Positions 1 through 8,272 of a stretch of 64,000 nt of DNA are shown here, in pieces. The stretch covers positions 40,514 through 104,513 of the forward strand of contig NZ_LSAZ01000001.1 of assembly GCF_001584325.1 (NCBI RefSeq), given 5' to 3'. The DNA comes from Bacillus nakamurai (GTDB lineage Bacteria > Bacillota > Bacilli > Bacillales > Bacillaceae). The first letter of the stretch is position 1. Every line of letters begins with the position of its first letter. The position numbers and the translations under genes were made by a program. The notes below the pieces were generated by a model. It did not search any database, was not told the DNA's origin, and worked only from the letters and a program-made list of their open reading frames with translations.

Positions 1-143
1 GCGTACCAAGGAATCTGAGTGACCGCTTCGGCTTTACGGTACAATTCCATCCGCTTGGCATAAACGGAGTCAGATGGCTCTTTCCCGGCAGCAGCCGGGC
101 AGAAAACAGACAAAAGGAGAAGAACAGATAACAGAACTTTCAC
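1..143 (-). CDS. lytH: LytH/YunA-like L-Ala-D-Glu peptidase, N-terminal fragment
   Basis: The reading frame starts at a GTG at 143 behind a strong AAAGGAGA ribosome-binding site and runs off the left edge of the window, so only about 47 residues are visible. They begin MKVLLSVLLLLSVFCPAAAG, a short basic start plus hydrophobic core typical of a signal peptide, followed by a charged stretch. Position next to lipA, divergently transcribed, matches lytH (yunA) of B. subtilis, a mother-cell peptidase that trims spore cortex peptidoglycan. The catalytic domain lies outside the window, so the identity rests on synteny and the signal peptide. An ATG four bases upstream is followed at once by a stop and is not usable. 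Confidence 0.6.
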   Translation of the reverse strand, partial: MKVLLSVLLLLSVFCPAAAGKEPSDSVYAKRMELYRKAEAVTQIPWY

Positions 144-218
144 AACATGATCTCCTTTCATATTGAATACAAATAGTTTGCGGCAACAATTCGAGAAAAT
201 GTGAGTAATTCTCTTCCC

Positions 219-247
219 TTGTCGAGAAATTTTTCCTATGTTAAAGT
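219..247 (+). promoter_or_regulatory. Candidate SigA promoter for lipA
   Basis: TTGTCG (219-224), a 17-base spacer and TAAAGT (242-247) preceded by TG one base upstream (extended -10). It lies about 100 bases before lipA, leaving an untranslated leader in which no further structure was recognised. Confidence 0.4.
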
Positions 248-344
248 GACTAATGAATAGAAAACCGCAAGTTTTGCATCCATCGTGAAATAGGAATTTT
301 TCGCACAAGAAAACGAATACAGGGATAATGGAGATGATGGGGAA

Positions 345-1241
345 ATGGCGAAGAAAGACGAGCATCTGAGAAAGCCTGAATGGCTCAAAATAAAGCTGAA
401 CACGAATGAAAACTATACGGGCCTGAAAAAATTAATGCGTGAAAATAACCTGCATACCGTATGTGAAGAAGCAAAATGCCCGAACATTCATGAATGCTGG
501 GCTGTCAGACGTACGGCGACATTTATGATTCTCGGGTCTGTTTGTACGAGAGCCTGCCGCTTCTGCGCGGTAAAAACGGGCCTTCCGACGGAGCTTGATT
601 TGCAGGAACCGGAACGCGTGGCCGATTCAGTCGCTCTGATGAACTTAAAACACGCCGTGATCACAGCCGTAGCGCGTGATGATCAGAAAGACGGCGGAGC
701 AGGCATCTTCGCGGAAACGGTTCGCGCCATCCGCAGAAAAAGCCCGTTCACTACGATTGAAGTCCTTCCATCTGATATGGGCGGAAACTACGACAACCTG
801 AAAACATTAATGGACGCCCGTCCCGATATTTTAAACCACAATATTGAAACCGTTCGCCGCCTGACGCCGAGAGTCCGTGCCCGCGCAACGTATGACCGTT
901 CTTTAGAATTTTTACGCCGGGCGAAAGAAATGCAGCCTGACATCCCGACGAAATCAAGCATCATGATCGGTCTTGGGGAAACGAAGGAAGAGATTATCGA
1001 AGTGATGGACGACCTGTTGGCGAACAACGTAGATATCATGGCAATCGGCCAATATCTGCAGCCGACGAAAAAACATTTAAAAGTCCAAAAATACTACCAT
1101 CCGGACGAATTTGCAGAATTAAAAGAAATCGCTATGCAGAAAGGCTTCAGCCACTGTGAAGCAGGCCCGCTTGTCCGCTCATCTTACCATGCCGATGAAC
1201 AAGTAAACGAAGCGTCTAAAAAACGCCAGGCCCAAGCATAA
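345..1241 (+). CDS. lipA: Lipoyl synthase LipA
   Basis: Radical SAM enzyme that inserts two sulfurs into protein-bound octanoyl groups to make the lipoyl cofactor of 2-oxoacid dehydrogenases and the glycine cleavage system. The 298-residue product has both cluster motifs: the LipA-specific N-terminal Cys set (C40, C45, C51 in [13 protein letters not shown]) and the radical SAM CxxxCxxC set (C67, C71, C74 in [12 protein letters not shown]). Length is usual for the family. ATG follows a GGAGATGATGGGGA leader. It is transcribed alone, divergent from lytH and closed by a terminator. Assignment is firm from motifs and from synteny (yutB in B. subtilis). Confidence 0.97.
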   Translation: MAKKDEHLRKPEWLKIKLNTNENYTGLKKLMRENNLHTVCEEAKCPNIHECWAVRRTATFMILGSVCTRACRFCAVKTGLPTELDLQEPERVADSVALMNLKHAVITAVARDDQKDGGAGIFAETVRAIRRKSPFTTIEVLPSDMGGNYDNLKTLMDARPDILNHNIETVRRLTPRVRARATYDRSLEFLRRAKEMQPDIPTKSSIMIGLGETKEEIIEVMDDLLANNVDIMAIGQYLQPTKKHLKVQKYYHPDEFAELKEIAMQKGFSHCEAGPLVRSSYHADEQVNEASKKRQAQA

Positions 1242-1250
1242 TTAAAGCCC

Positions 1251-1286
1251 CAAAAACCCAAAACGCCGCAGGTTTTGGGTTTTTGT
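1251..1286 (+). terminator. Rho-independent terminator after lipA
   Basis: AAAAACCCAAAAC (1252-1264), loop, GTTTTGGGTTTTT (1272-1284): a 13-bp stem ending in a T run ten bases after the lipA stop. Confidence 0.85.
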
Positions 1287-1459
1287 GATGGTTTATTTTT
1301 TCTCTTCGTATAAGGCATCTTGAATAAGGATCAGCTGAACCGTTAAACTGGATATAAAAGGAATGAAAATTTCCTGCCCGCTCGATTCGCCTGATTTTGC
1401 AATTGATGGACAGAAGTCAATGAATTATGATAGTAAAGAGTGATAAAAGAGGTGAAGAC

Positions 1460-1735
1460 ATGATTCTTATTCAAAATGCCGAGTTTGAACTCGTTCACGA
1501 TTTTAAAAACGGCTTTAATGAAGAAGCGTTCAAAGCCCGCTATTCAGACATATTAAATAAATATGACTACATTGTGGGAGACTGGGGATACAGTCAGCTG
1601 CGGCTCAAAGGCTTCTTTGATGACCAGAATCAAAAGGCAACCTTTGAAACGAAAATCAGCACATTAGACGAATACATTTACGAATACTGCAATTTCGGCT
1701 GCGCGTATTTTGTCTTGAAACGGATCAGAAAATAA
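1460..1735 (+). CDS. yutD: YutD family protein (DUF1027)
   Basis: Small cytosolic protein of 91 residues from the chosen start, starting MILIQNAEFELVHDFKNGF and containing the WGYSQLRLKGF-type segment typical of the YutD family conserved in Bacillales. No signal peptide or membrane segment. The ATG at 1460 has an AGAGGTGA site at the right distance; an upstream in-frame ATG at 1427 lacks one. It is followed after 24 bases by yutE and then yutF on the same strand, so the three are probably co-transcribed. The molecular function is not known to me; identity comes from family resemblance and synteny. Confidence 0.85.
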   Translation: MILIQNAEFELVHDFKNGFNEEAFKARYSDILNKYDYIVGDWGYSQLRLKGFFDDQNQKATFETKISTLDEYIYEYCNFGCAYFVLKRIRK

Positions 1736-1759
1736 TACATGCAAAGGGGATGCTGTCAC

Positions 1760-2194
1760 GTGTATTTTGTTGACAGAAATAAAATCGAACAAACACTCCG
1801 ATTTTTCGAAAGCCAGCTGGAGCTGTTTACAAGCCAGACGGATTGGCAAACAGACATTGAAAAAAGAGCGCTTGAGCGCATCGGCCATATTATGATCGAA
1901 TGCATTCTCGATGTCGGCAATGATATGATTGACGGCTTTATTATGCGTGACCCGGGCAGCTACGACGATATCATGGATATTCTGACTGATGAAAAGGTCG
2001 TAACGGAAGAAGACGGAAGCCGGCTGAAGCAATTGATTTCATGCCGGAAGCAGCTGGTGCAGGAATATCAGCAAGCTGATCATCAGGAGCTGTTTGCTCT
2101 CGTCACGGCAAATCTGGACGTGCTCCAAGCCTTTCCGGCCCGCGTGAGAACTTATCTTGAAACAGAGCTCGGCCCTGTTTCCGCTTTTAAATAA
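1760..2194 (+). CDS. yutE: HepT/DUF86-like HEPN protein YutE
   Basis: A 144-residue alpha-helical protein resembling the DUF86 (HepT, HEPN superfamily) group; B. subtilis YutE has the same length when the GTG at 1760 is used (MYFVDRNKIEQTLRFFESQL). An in-frame ATG at 1739 would add seven residues but the segment between is poorly placed for translation. HepT toxins carry an R-x(4-6)-H-x-Y nuclease motif; here the matching place reads RALERIGHIMIE, with the His but no Tyr. No nucleotidyltransferase (MntA-type) antitoxin lies beside it. A housekeeping or inactive HEPN role is more likely than an active toxin; this is inference. Confidence 0.8.
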   Translation: MYFVDRNKIEQTLRFFESQLELFTSQTDWQTDIEKRALERIGHIMIECILDVGNDMIDGFIMRDPGSYDDIMDILTDEKVVTEEDGSRLKQLISCRKQLVQEYQQADHQELFALVTANLDVLQAFPARVRTYLETELGPVSAFK

Positions 2195-2227
2195 CAACGA
2201 GAAACAAATTCCACAGGAGTGTTGAGG

Positions 2228-2998
2228 ATGAAAGCATATAAAGGATATTTAATTGACTTGGACGGCACAATGTACAACGGTACCGAAAAAATTGAAGAAG
2301 CGTGTGAATTTGTGAGAACACTCAAAGCGCGCGGCATTCCGTATTTATTTGTGACAAACAATTCCTCACGGACGCCGAAGCAGGTAGCGGATAAATTAAT
2401 GAGCTTCGATATCCCTGCATCCGAAGAGCAGGTTTTCACGACAAGCATGGCGACTGCGCAGCATATCGCCCAGCAGAAAAAAGATGCATCGGTATATGTT
2501 ATCGGTGAAGAGGGCATCCGTCAGGCGATTGAAGAAAACGGCCTGAGCTTTGGAGAAGAAAACGCTGACTTTGTCGTTGTCGGAATAGACCGCGGGATTA
2601 CATACGAAAAATTGGCGACGGGCTGCCTTGCCATCAGAAACGGCGCCCGGTTTATATCAACAAACGGCGATGTCGCCATCCCGACAGAAAGAGGGCTTTT
2701 GCCGGGGAACGGCTCGCTTACATCCGTATTGACGGTATCAACAGGCGTGCAGCCCGTCTTTATCGGCAAGCCTGAATCCATCATTATGGAACAGGCGATG
2801 CGCGTGCTCGGAACGGATATTTCTGAAACGCTGATGGTCGGCGATAACTATGCAACAGATATTATGGCCGGCATCAATGCTGGAATGGACACGCTGCTTG
2901 TTCATACCGGCGTAACGAAGCGGGAGCATATGGCTGATTATGACACGAAGCCGACGCATGCGGTCGATTCTTTAACGGAATGGATTGAATATATGTAA
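2228..2998 (+). CDS. yutF: HAD-IIA (NagD-like) phosphatase YutF
   Basis: Haloacid dehalogenase superfamily hydrolase of subclass IIA, 256 residues. Motif I is DLDGTMYNG near residue 9 (nucleophile and acid Asp), motif II is FVTNNSSR around residue 40, and motif IV is MVGDNYATDI near 205, all in the expected order for NagD/AraL-like sugar-phosphate or nucleotide phosphatases. The substrate cannot be read from sequence. ATG at 2228 is nine bases behind AGGAG; a GTG at 2219 sits too close to that site. It is the last gene of yutD-yutE-yutF and converges on yutG across a shared terminator. Confidence 0.92.
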   Translation: MKAYKGYLIDLDGTMYNGTEKIEEACEFVRTLKARGIPYLFVTNNSSRTPKQVADKLMSFDIPASEEQVFTTSMATAQHIAQQKKDASVYVIGEEGIRQAIEENGLSFGEENADFVVVGIDRGITYEKLATGCLAIRNGARFISTNGDVAIPTERGLLPGNGSLTSVLTVSTGVQPVFIGKPESIIMEQAMRVLGTDISETLMVGDNYATDIMAGINAGMDTLLVHTGVTKREHMADYDTKPTHAVDSLTEWIEYM

Positions 2999-3000
2999 GA

Positions 3001-3033
3001 AAAAAAGGGGCGGCCGTTCGGCCGCCCTTATTC
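3001..3033. terminator. Bidirectional terminator between yutF and yutG
   Basis: GGGCGGCC (3008-3015), tetraloop GTTC, GGCCGCCC (3020-3027), flanked by an A run on the left and T-rich sequence on the right, so it can serve both convergent genes. It overlaps the yutG stop codon. Confidence 0.8.
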
Positions 3034-3528
3034 TGTATTTCTTGCGTGATGAGCCAGGCGGCTTGAAGCCGCGGCGGCGATCGCTCCGACAATATCATCG
3101 AGAAACGTATGGCATTCGCCGGTTGACTTATCATTTAACCGCGCGAGGATGCCCGGTTTTTCCTTATCGATGTAACCGTAGTTTGTAAAGCCGATGGAGC
3201 CGTATATATTTACGATAGAGAAGGCGAGCACCTCATCAACCCCGTACAGGCTTTCATCGATCGCCAAAATGGTTTGAAGCGGCTCAGACAGTTTTTTTTG
3301 CTCGGTGAGCATGTCTAATTCAATCCCCGTTAAAATGGCATTCTGCACCTCCCGTTTTGCGATCACCCGGTTTACATTCAGCTTACATTCCTCCATAGTC
3401 AAATCGGGATGATATTGTTTCTGGAGAAAAAACACAAGCTCGGCAATATCGGCCACCTCTACCCCCCGTTCTTTTAAACGCGTTCTCGCGACGGCCTCCA
3501 CCTGATTCAGCTGTTCTTTTTCTGACAT
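3028..3528 (-). CDS. yutG: PgpA-like phosphatidylglycerophosphatase YutG
   Basis: Member of the PgpA/YutG family, reported to dephosphorylate phosphatidylglycerophosphate in phospholipid synthesis. The 166-residue product from MSEKEQLNQ has the family pattern: helical N-terminus with LKERGVEVADIAELVFFLQ, then FLDDIVGAIAAAASSRLA near the C-terminus. No obvious membrane helix is present, unlike E. coli PgpA. The chosen ATG at 3528 follows GGGTGAAG. A longer form from ATG at 3567 (13 extra residues) is possible, but the GGGAGGAG upstream of it is 16 bases away. Convergent with yutF. Confidence 0.82.
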   Translation of the reverse strand: MSEKEQLNQVEAVARTRLKERGVEVADIAELVFFLQKQYHPDLTMEECKLNVNRVIAKREVQNAILTGIELDMLTEQKKLSEPLQTILAIDESLYGVDEVLAFSIVNIYGSIGFTNYGYIDKEKPGILARLNDKSTGECHTFLDDIVGAIAAAASSRLAHHARNTE

Positions 3529-3672
3529 TTGCTTCACCCAATCTTTTTTTACTAGTTTATACAACATCCGGTCCGATGTTTCTCCTCCCGCTTAGAAGGA
3601 TTACAATATGTATTCATAATTTCACCGATGTATGATTACGATGTGAATAGCCCCAATCTTACAGAGGTGATT

Positions 3673-4689
3673 ATGATGAAAGACATTATTAAAGAAAAGT
3701 ACGGCATTCAAATCAGGCAGCTTTCCGTTTATCAGCGGTACCAGTGCTTTCAAACGCCAAATTCCTTTTTTCTCATCATTCCCGTCTCCCATTTTTCCCA
3801 ATCAGAGCTGACGGAGCTTTATTACATGAGTCAGTATTTACAAGAACAAAGTGACCCATACGTTTGTGTGTTTATCTTAACGAAGGAAGGGGAGCTGACC
3901 TTTAAACATGAGGACAAAACGTTTGCGCTATTAAAGGCGGCGCTCCCGGCCTTAAACCGGTCGTTTTCTGTCGGCGCGGAGCTTGCAGAATTCCACAGAA
4001 AGGGCAGAGGCTTCCCGTACGAAGTGAAAGAAGCGGGCCGAATCGGCCAGTGGAAGGATTTATGGGGAAAGCGCGTGGATCAGCTTGAATCATTCTGGAT
4101 GCAGAAAATCCGTATGTCCCCGCTTGAGCCATTTGAAAAGAAAATGATTGAATCGTTTCCTTATTATTCGGGCTTAGCGGAAAACGCCATTCAATATTTA
4201 GTGGATACGGAACTGGACGACAATCCCCAGGCCGAGGATTCGGGAACAATCTGCCACCAGCGGATGGAGCGCAACACATGGTCTGAGGAATCATTAATCC
4301 GCATCCCGGGTGATTGGGTATTTGACCATGCGTCCCGCGACATATCGGAATATATGCGGAGCACGTATTTATATCATCGCGACGATTTACTCAATAACGG
4401 ATTTCAGTTTCTGCAGGAATACGAACAAATCACGCCTTTATCCTCCTTTTCCAAACGCCTGTTTTACAGCCGCCTCTTATTTCCGCTTCATTACTTCGAG
4501 ACGGTAGAGAGCTATTACATCTCTCCGGATTCCGAAAAACACTTTTATGAAGAGCAGCTCGACTACATCCTTGCCGATTGCGGGCGGTATGAACAGTTTT
4601 TACAAACGTGCCATGACATGATGAATGTAGGATCAGCCCAGGTATTTGTCCCGCCTGTCGCCTGGCTCGGAAAAGGAAACAGTTCGTAA
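3673..4689 (+). CDS. yutH: Spore coat-associated protein YutH
   Basis: Product of 338 residues related to the CotS/YutH kinase-like fold proteins that are deposited in the Bacillus spore coat. The sequence (MMKDIIKEKYGIQIRQLSV...) has no signal peptide; cytosolic mother-cell synthesis is expected from the family. Start at the first ATG of ATGATG, with AGAGGTGAT just before; an in-frame ATG 45 bases upstream has no such site. It stands alone between yutG (divergent) and the hom promoter. I looked for a SigE or SigK promoter and found none convincing. Function beyond coat association is unknown to me. Confidence 0.85.
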   Translation: MMKDIIKEKYGIQIRQLSVYQRYQCFQTPNSFFLIIPVSHFSQSELTELYYMSQYLQEQSDPYVCVFILTKEGELTFKHEDKTFALLKAALPALNRSFSVGAELAEFHRKGRGFPYEVKEAGRIGQWKDLWGKRVDQLESFWMQKIRMSPLEPFEKKMIESFPYYSGLAENAIQYLVDTELDDNPQAEDSGTICHQRMERNTWSEESLIRIPGDWVFDHASRDISEYMRSTYLYHRDDLLNNGFQFLQEYEQITPLSSFSKRLFYSRLLFPLHYFETVESYYISPDSEKHFYEEQLDYILADCGRYEQFLQTCHDMMNVGSAQVFVPPVAWLGKGNSS

Positions 4690-4782
4690 GAAAATATGAC
4701 GCAAAAATATTTAGAAAATATAGAATCTTGTCATATCAAGGTGTTAAGCGTTTACAATTCTATAAAACCAAGGGACGGCCGC

Positions 4783-4811
4783 TTGTCAAAACAAATAGGG
4801 GCTTATATAAT
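4783..4811 (+). promoter_or_regulatory. SigA promoter of the hom-thrC-thrB operon
   Basis: TTGTCA (4783-4788), 17 bases, TATAAT (4806-4811): five of six and six of six matches to consensus with ideal spacing. The roughly 70-base leader contains a short TGTCC...GGACA inverted pair between 4846 and 4866 but no T-box or riboswitch that I can recognise. Confidence 0.8.
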
Positions 4812-4888
4812 ATTTGTAACTTAAATGTCTGTGAAGGGTTAACAATTGTCCTTTATGAGTGGACAGATGGAGGAAAGGTGGAGTTTTT

Positions 4889-6190
4889 TTGAAAGCGATT
4901 CGTATTGGACTGTTAGGACTCGGAACCGTGGGAAGCGGTGTCGTAAAAATCATTCAAGACCATCAGGATAAGCTCATGCATCAAGTCGGCTGTCCGGTAA
5001 CGATAAAAAAAGTGCTGGTGAAAGATATTGATAAAAAAAGAGAAGCCGAACTGCCGAGAGAAGTGCTGACGACAGAGGTGTACGACGTCATTGATGATCC
5101 TGATGTCGACGTCGTCATTGAGGTCATCGGCGGCGTGGAACAGACGAAAGAATACCTGCTTGACGCTTTAAAAGCGAAAAAACACGTCGTAACCGCTAAT
5201 AAAGATTTGATCGCCGTTTACGGTTCAGAACTGCTGGCGGCTGCTAAAGAAAATAGCTGTGACCTGTATTATGAAGCGAGCGTCGCCGGTGGAATCCCGA
5301 TTTTGCGCACATTGGAAGATGGGCTTTCCTCTGACCGGATCACAAAAATGATGGGAATTGTCAACGGAACGACAAACTTTATCTTAACGAAAATGATCAA
5401 AGAAAAAAGCCCGTACGAAGAAGTGCTGAAGGAAGCGCAGGACCTCGGATTCGCAGAAGCGGACCCGACCGCCGATGTAGAAGGCTTGGACGCGGCGCGC
5501 AAGATGGCTATTTTAGCCCGTCTCGGGTTTTCCATGAATGTCGATCTGGAGGATGTCAAAGTGAAAGGCATTTCCCAAATCACTGACGAAGACATCAGCT
5601 TCAGCAAGCGCCTCGGCTACACGATGAAGCTGATCGGCATTGCCCAGCGTGATAACAGTAAAATCGAGGTCAGCGTTCAGCCGACGCTTCTCCCCGATCA
5701 TCACCCGCTCGCTGCCGTTCATAATGAATACAACGCCGTATACGTGTACGGAGAAGCCGTCGGGGAAACGATGTTTTACGGACCGGGAGCGGGAAGCATG
5801 CCGACAGCGACATCAGTCGTGTCAGATCTTGTCGCGGTAATGAAAAACATGCGTCTCGGCGTAAACGGAAACAGCTTTGTGGCACCGCAGTTTGAGAGAA
5901 ATCTGAAGCAGCCGTCCGACATCTATGCCCAGCAATTCTTAAGAATCCACGTGAAAGACCAAGTCGGCTCCTTCTCGAAAATCACATCCGTTTTCTCAGA
6001 ACGGGGAGTGAGCTTTGAAAAGATTCTGCAGCTGCCGATTAAAGGGCATGATGATCTCGCTGAAATCGTGATTGTCACGCACCATACGTCAGAAGCGGAT
6101 TTCAGCGACATCCTGCAAAACTTACATGATCTCGAAGTCGTACAAGAAGTGAAAAGCACATATCGAGTAGAAGGGAACGGTTGGAGCTAA
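4889..6190 (+). CDS. hom: Homoserine dehydrogenase
   Basis: NAD(P)-dependent reduction of aspartate semialdehyde to homoserine, the branch point to threonine and methionine. The 433-residue product begins [17 protein letters not shown], a Rossmann nucleotide-binding motif (GLGTVGSG), carries the central substrate domain ([14 protein letters not shown] near 160) and ends with an ACT regulatory domain (about 350-425: [17 protein letters not shown]). Start is the TTG at 4889 behind AGGAAAGGTGGAG; an ATG at 4859 would add ten residues without a site. First gene of hom-thrC-thrB; its stop overlaps the thrC ATG by one base. Confidence 0.97.
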   Translation: MKAIRIGLLGLGTVGSGVVKIIQDHQDKLMHQVGCPVTIKKVLVKDIDKKREAELPREVLTTEVYDVIDDPDVDVVIEVIGGVEQTKEYLLDALKAKKHVVTANKDLIAVYGSELLAAAKENSCDLYYEASVAGGIPILRTLEDGLSSDRITKMMGIVNGTTNFILTKMIKEKSPYEEVLKEAQDLGFAEADPTADVEGLDAARKMAILARLGFSMNVDLEDVKVKGISQITDEDISFSKRLGYTMKLIGIAQRDNSKIEVSVQPTLLPDHHPLAAVHNEYNAVYVYGEAVGETMFYGPGAGSMPTATSVVSDLVAVMKNMRLGVNGNSFVAPQFERNLKQPSDIYAQQFLRIHVKDQVGSFSKITSVFSERGVSFEKILQLPIKGHDDLAEIVIVTHHTSEADFSDILQNLHDLEVVQEVKSTYRVEGNGWS

Positions 6191-7248
6191 TGTGGAAAGG
6201 GCTTATCCATCAATATAAAGAGTTTTTGCCTGTGACAGATCAGACGCCGGCGCTGACATTACATGAAGGCAATACGCCGCTGATCCATCTCCCGAAGCTT
6301 TCTGAAAAGCTCGGAATTGAACTGCATGTCAAAACAGAAGGCGTCAATCCGACGGGATCGTTTAAGGACCGCGGAATGGTGATGGCGGTTGCCAAAGCAA
6401 AAGAAGAAGGAAACGATACGATCATGTGCGCGTCAACCGGAAACACATCCGCCGCTGCTGCGGCATATGCGGCGAGAGCCGATATGAAGTGTATCGTCAT
6501 CATTCCGAACGGAAAAATCGCGTTCGGAAAGCTTGCGCAAGCCGTCATGTACGGAGCGGAAATCATCGCGATAGACGGAAACTTTGATGACGCGCTTGCA
6601 ATTGTCCGTTCCATTTGTGAAAAATCTCCGATTGCATTGGTAAACTCGGTAAATCCGTATCGGATTGAAGGGCAGAAAACAGCCGCCTTTGAAGTATGCG
6701 AACAGCTTGGCGGAGCGCCGGATATTCTGGCGATCCCTGTAGGAAACGCGGGCAATATCACCGCTTACTGGAAGGGCTTTAAAGAATACCATGAGAAAAA
6801 CGGCACGGGTCTTCCGAAAATGCGCGGTTTTGAAGCGGAAGGATCTGCGGCCATCGTCCGCGGCGAAGTCATTAAAAATCCTGAAACAGTGGCAACGGCC
6901 ATTCGGATCGGAAACCCGGCCAGCTGGGACAAAGCAGTGCTTGCCGCAGAAGAATCTGCCGGAAAAATCGATGAAGTGACAGATGAAGAAATTCTCCATG
7001 CATATCAGCTGATGGCCCGTGAAGAAGGCGTGTTTGCCGAACCAGGCTCTTCTGCCTCCATTGCCGGCGTTTTAAAACAGGTGAAATCCGGTGAAATTCC
7101 AAAAGGAAGCAAGGTTGTCGCGGTCTTAACCGGAAACGGCTTAAAAGATCCGAACACGGCAGTAGATACCTCTGACATTCAGCCGATGACTTTGCCGACA
7201 GATGAAGACAGCATTCTTGAATACTTAAACGGAGCGGCGCGTGTATGA
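6190..7248 (+). CDS. thrC: Threonine synthase
   Basis: PLP enzyme converting O-phosphohomoserine to threonine. The 352-residue product starts [15 protein letters not shown] and has the fold-type II lysine in [12 protein letters not shown] (K59), the [16 protein letters not shown] phosphate/PLP segment around 85, and the VGNAGNIT glycine loop. Length is that of the short bacterial type without the long N-terminal extension. ATG at 6190 shares its first base with the hom stop; a TTG at 6181 is less likely. Translationally coupled to hom and, through an ATGA overlap, to thrB. Confidence 0.97.
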   Translation: MWKGLIHQYKEFLPVTDQTPALTLHEGNTPLIHLPKLSEKLGIELHVKTEGVNPTGSFKDRGMVMAVAKAKEEGNDTIMCASTGNTSAAAAAYAARADMKCIVIIPNGKIAFGKLAQAVMYGAEIIAIDGNFDDALAIVRSICEKSPIALVNSVNPYRIEGQKTAAFEVCEQLGGAPDILAIPVGNAGNITAYWKGFKEYHEKNGTGLPKMRGFEAEGSAAIVRGEVIKNPETVATAIRIGNPASWDKAVLAAEESAGKIDEVTDEEILHAYQLMAREEGVFAEPGSSASIAGVLKQVKSGEIPKGSKVVAVLTGNGLKDPNTAVDTSDIQPMTLPTDEDSILEYLNGAARV

Positions 7249-8174
7249 ACGAGGCGGATATGCTGTTTTCCATTACCGTTCCGGGAAGCACCGCTAACTT
7301 AGGGCCGGGTTTTGATTCGGTCGGGATGGCGCTCAGCAGATATTTGAAGCTATCGGTTTACCGAAGCGGAGAATGGGGGTTTTCTCCTGAAACGGAAACT
7401 GTCGCCGGCATTCCTGCAGGTACGGACAATCTGATTTATCAAGTCGCCAAACGGACGGCTGACCGCTATAATGAAGAGCTGCCGCCTGTTCACGTGAAAG
7501 TATGGAGCGATATTCCGCTCGCCCGCGGACTCGGCAGCAGCGCGGCCGCTATCGTCGCCGCGATAGAGCTTGCTGACGAATTATGCGGATTGCAGCTGTC
7601 AGAAAGAGACAAGCTGCATTTGGCCAGTCTGGAGGAGGGCCACCCTGATAATGCCGCTGCGTCCCTCACAGGAGGGCTTGTCATCGGACTTCACGAAGAA
7701 GAGGAGACACATATCGTGCGCGTGCCGGATGCGGACATTGACGTTGTCGCGGTCATCCCGTTTTATGAAGTGCTGACGAGAGACGCAAGAGACGTGCTTC
7801 CGAAACAGCTTCCTTATCGTAACGCCGTAAAAGCGAGCGCCGTCAGCAATCTTCTCATTGCCGCCATCATGTCAAAAGACTGGATGCTGGCGGGGAAAAT
7901 GATGAGTAAAGACTTGCTGCATCAGCCGTACCGAGCCATGCTTGTCCCTGAATTGCCGAAGGTGGAGCATGTGGCTGAGTTAAAGGGAGCCTATGGGACG
8001 GCACTGAGCGGAGCGGGTCCGACAATTCTTGTGCTGACTGAAAAAGGAAAGAGAGAGGAGCTGAAACAGCAGCTTTCCCTGAACTTCCCGCACTGTGAAA
8101 TTGCGGCGCTGACCGTTCCGAGAGAAGGAAGTGTCATTGAACGGAATCCTTTGCAGCAGGTGAAAAGTGTATAA
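7245..8174 (+). CDS. thrB: Homoserine kinase
   Basis: GHMP-family kinase that phosphorylates homoserine, feeding ThrC. The 309-residue product has the N-terminal [16 protein letters not shown] motif, the ATP-binding loop [15 protein letters not shown] near residue 90, and the C-terminal [11 protein letters not shown] motif near 255. The ATG lies inside ATGA with the thrC stop, so translation is coupled. Last gene of the threonine operon, followed directly by a terminator. The hom-thrC-thrB order is the usual one in Bacillus. Confidence 0.97.
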   Translation: MNEADMLFSITVPGSTANLGPGFDSVGMALSRYLKLSVYRSGEWGFSPETETVAGIPAGTDNLIYQVAKRTADRYNEELPPVHVKVWSDIPLARGLGSSAAAIVAAIELADELCGLQLSERDKLHLASLEEGHPDNAAASLTGGLVIGLHEEEETHIVRVPDADIDVVAVIPFYEVLTRDARDVLPKQLPYRNAVKASAVSNLLIAAIMSKDWMLAGKMMSKDLLHQPYRAMLVPELPKVEHVAELKGAYGTALSGAGPTILVLTEKGKREELKQQLSLNFPHCEIAALTVPREGSVIERNPLQQVKSV

Positions 8175-8178
8175 TGTT

Positions 8179-8216
8179 AAAAAGCGTTCTTCACGGCAAA
8201 GAAGAACGCTTTTTTT
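8179..8216 (+). terminator. Terminator after thrB
   Basis: AAGCGTTCTTC (8182-8192), eight-base loop, GAAGAACGCTT (8201-8211), then a T tract to 8216. Confidence 0.9.
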
Positions 8217-8272
8217 CAAGAGAAGGATTTTTATTTAGGGAAGCGAAATAAAAAGAAAAGGAGGAGAATGAA

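Noticed and set aside
4690..4888. Possible T-box or riboswitch in the hom leader
   Set aside because: The leader after the predicted start site is only about 70 bases and shows no T-box consensus or terminator/antiterminator pair.
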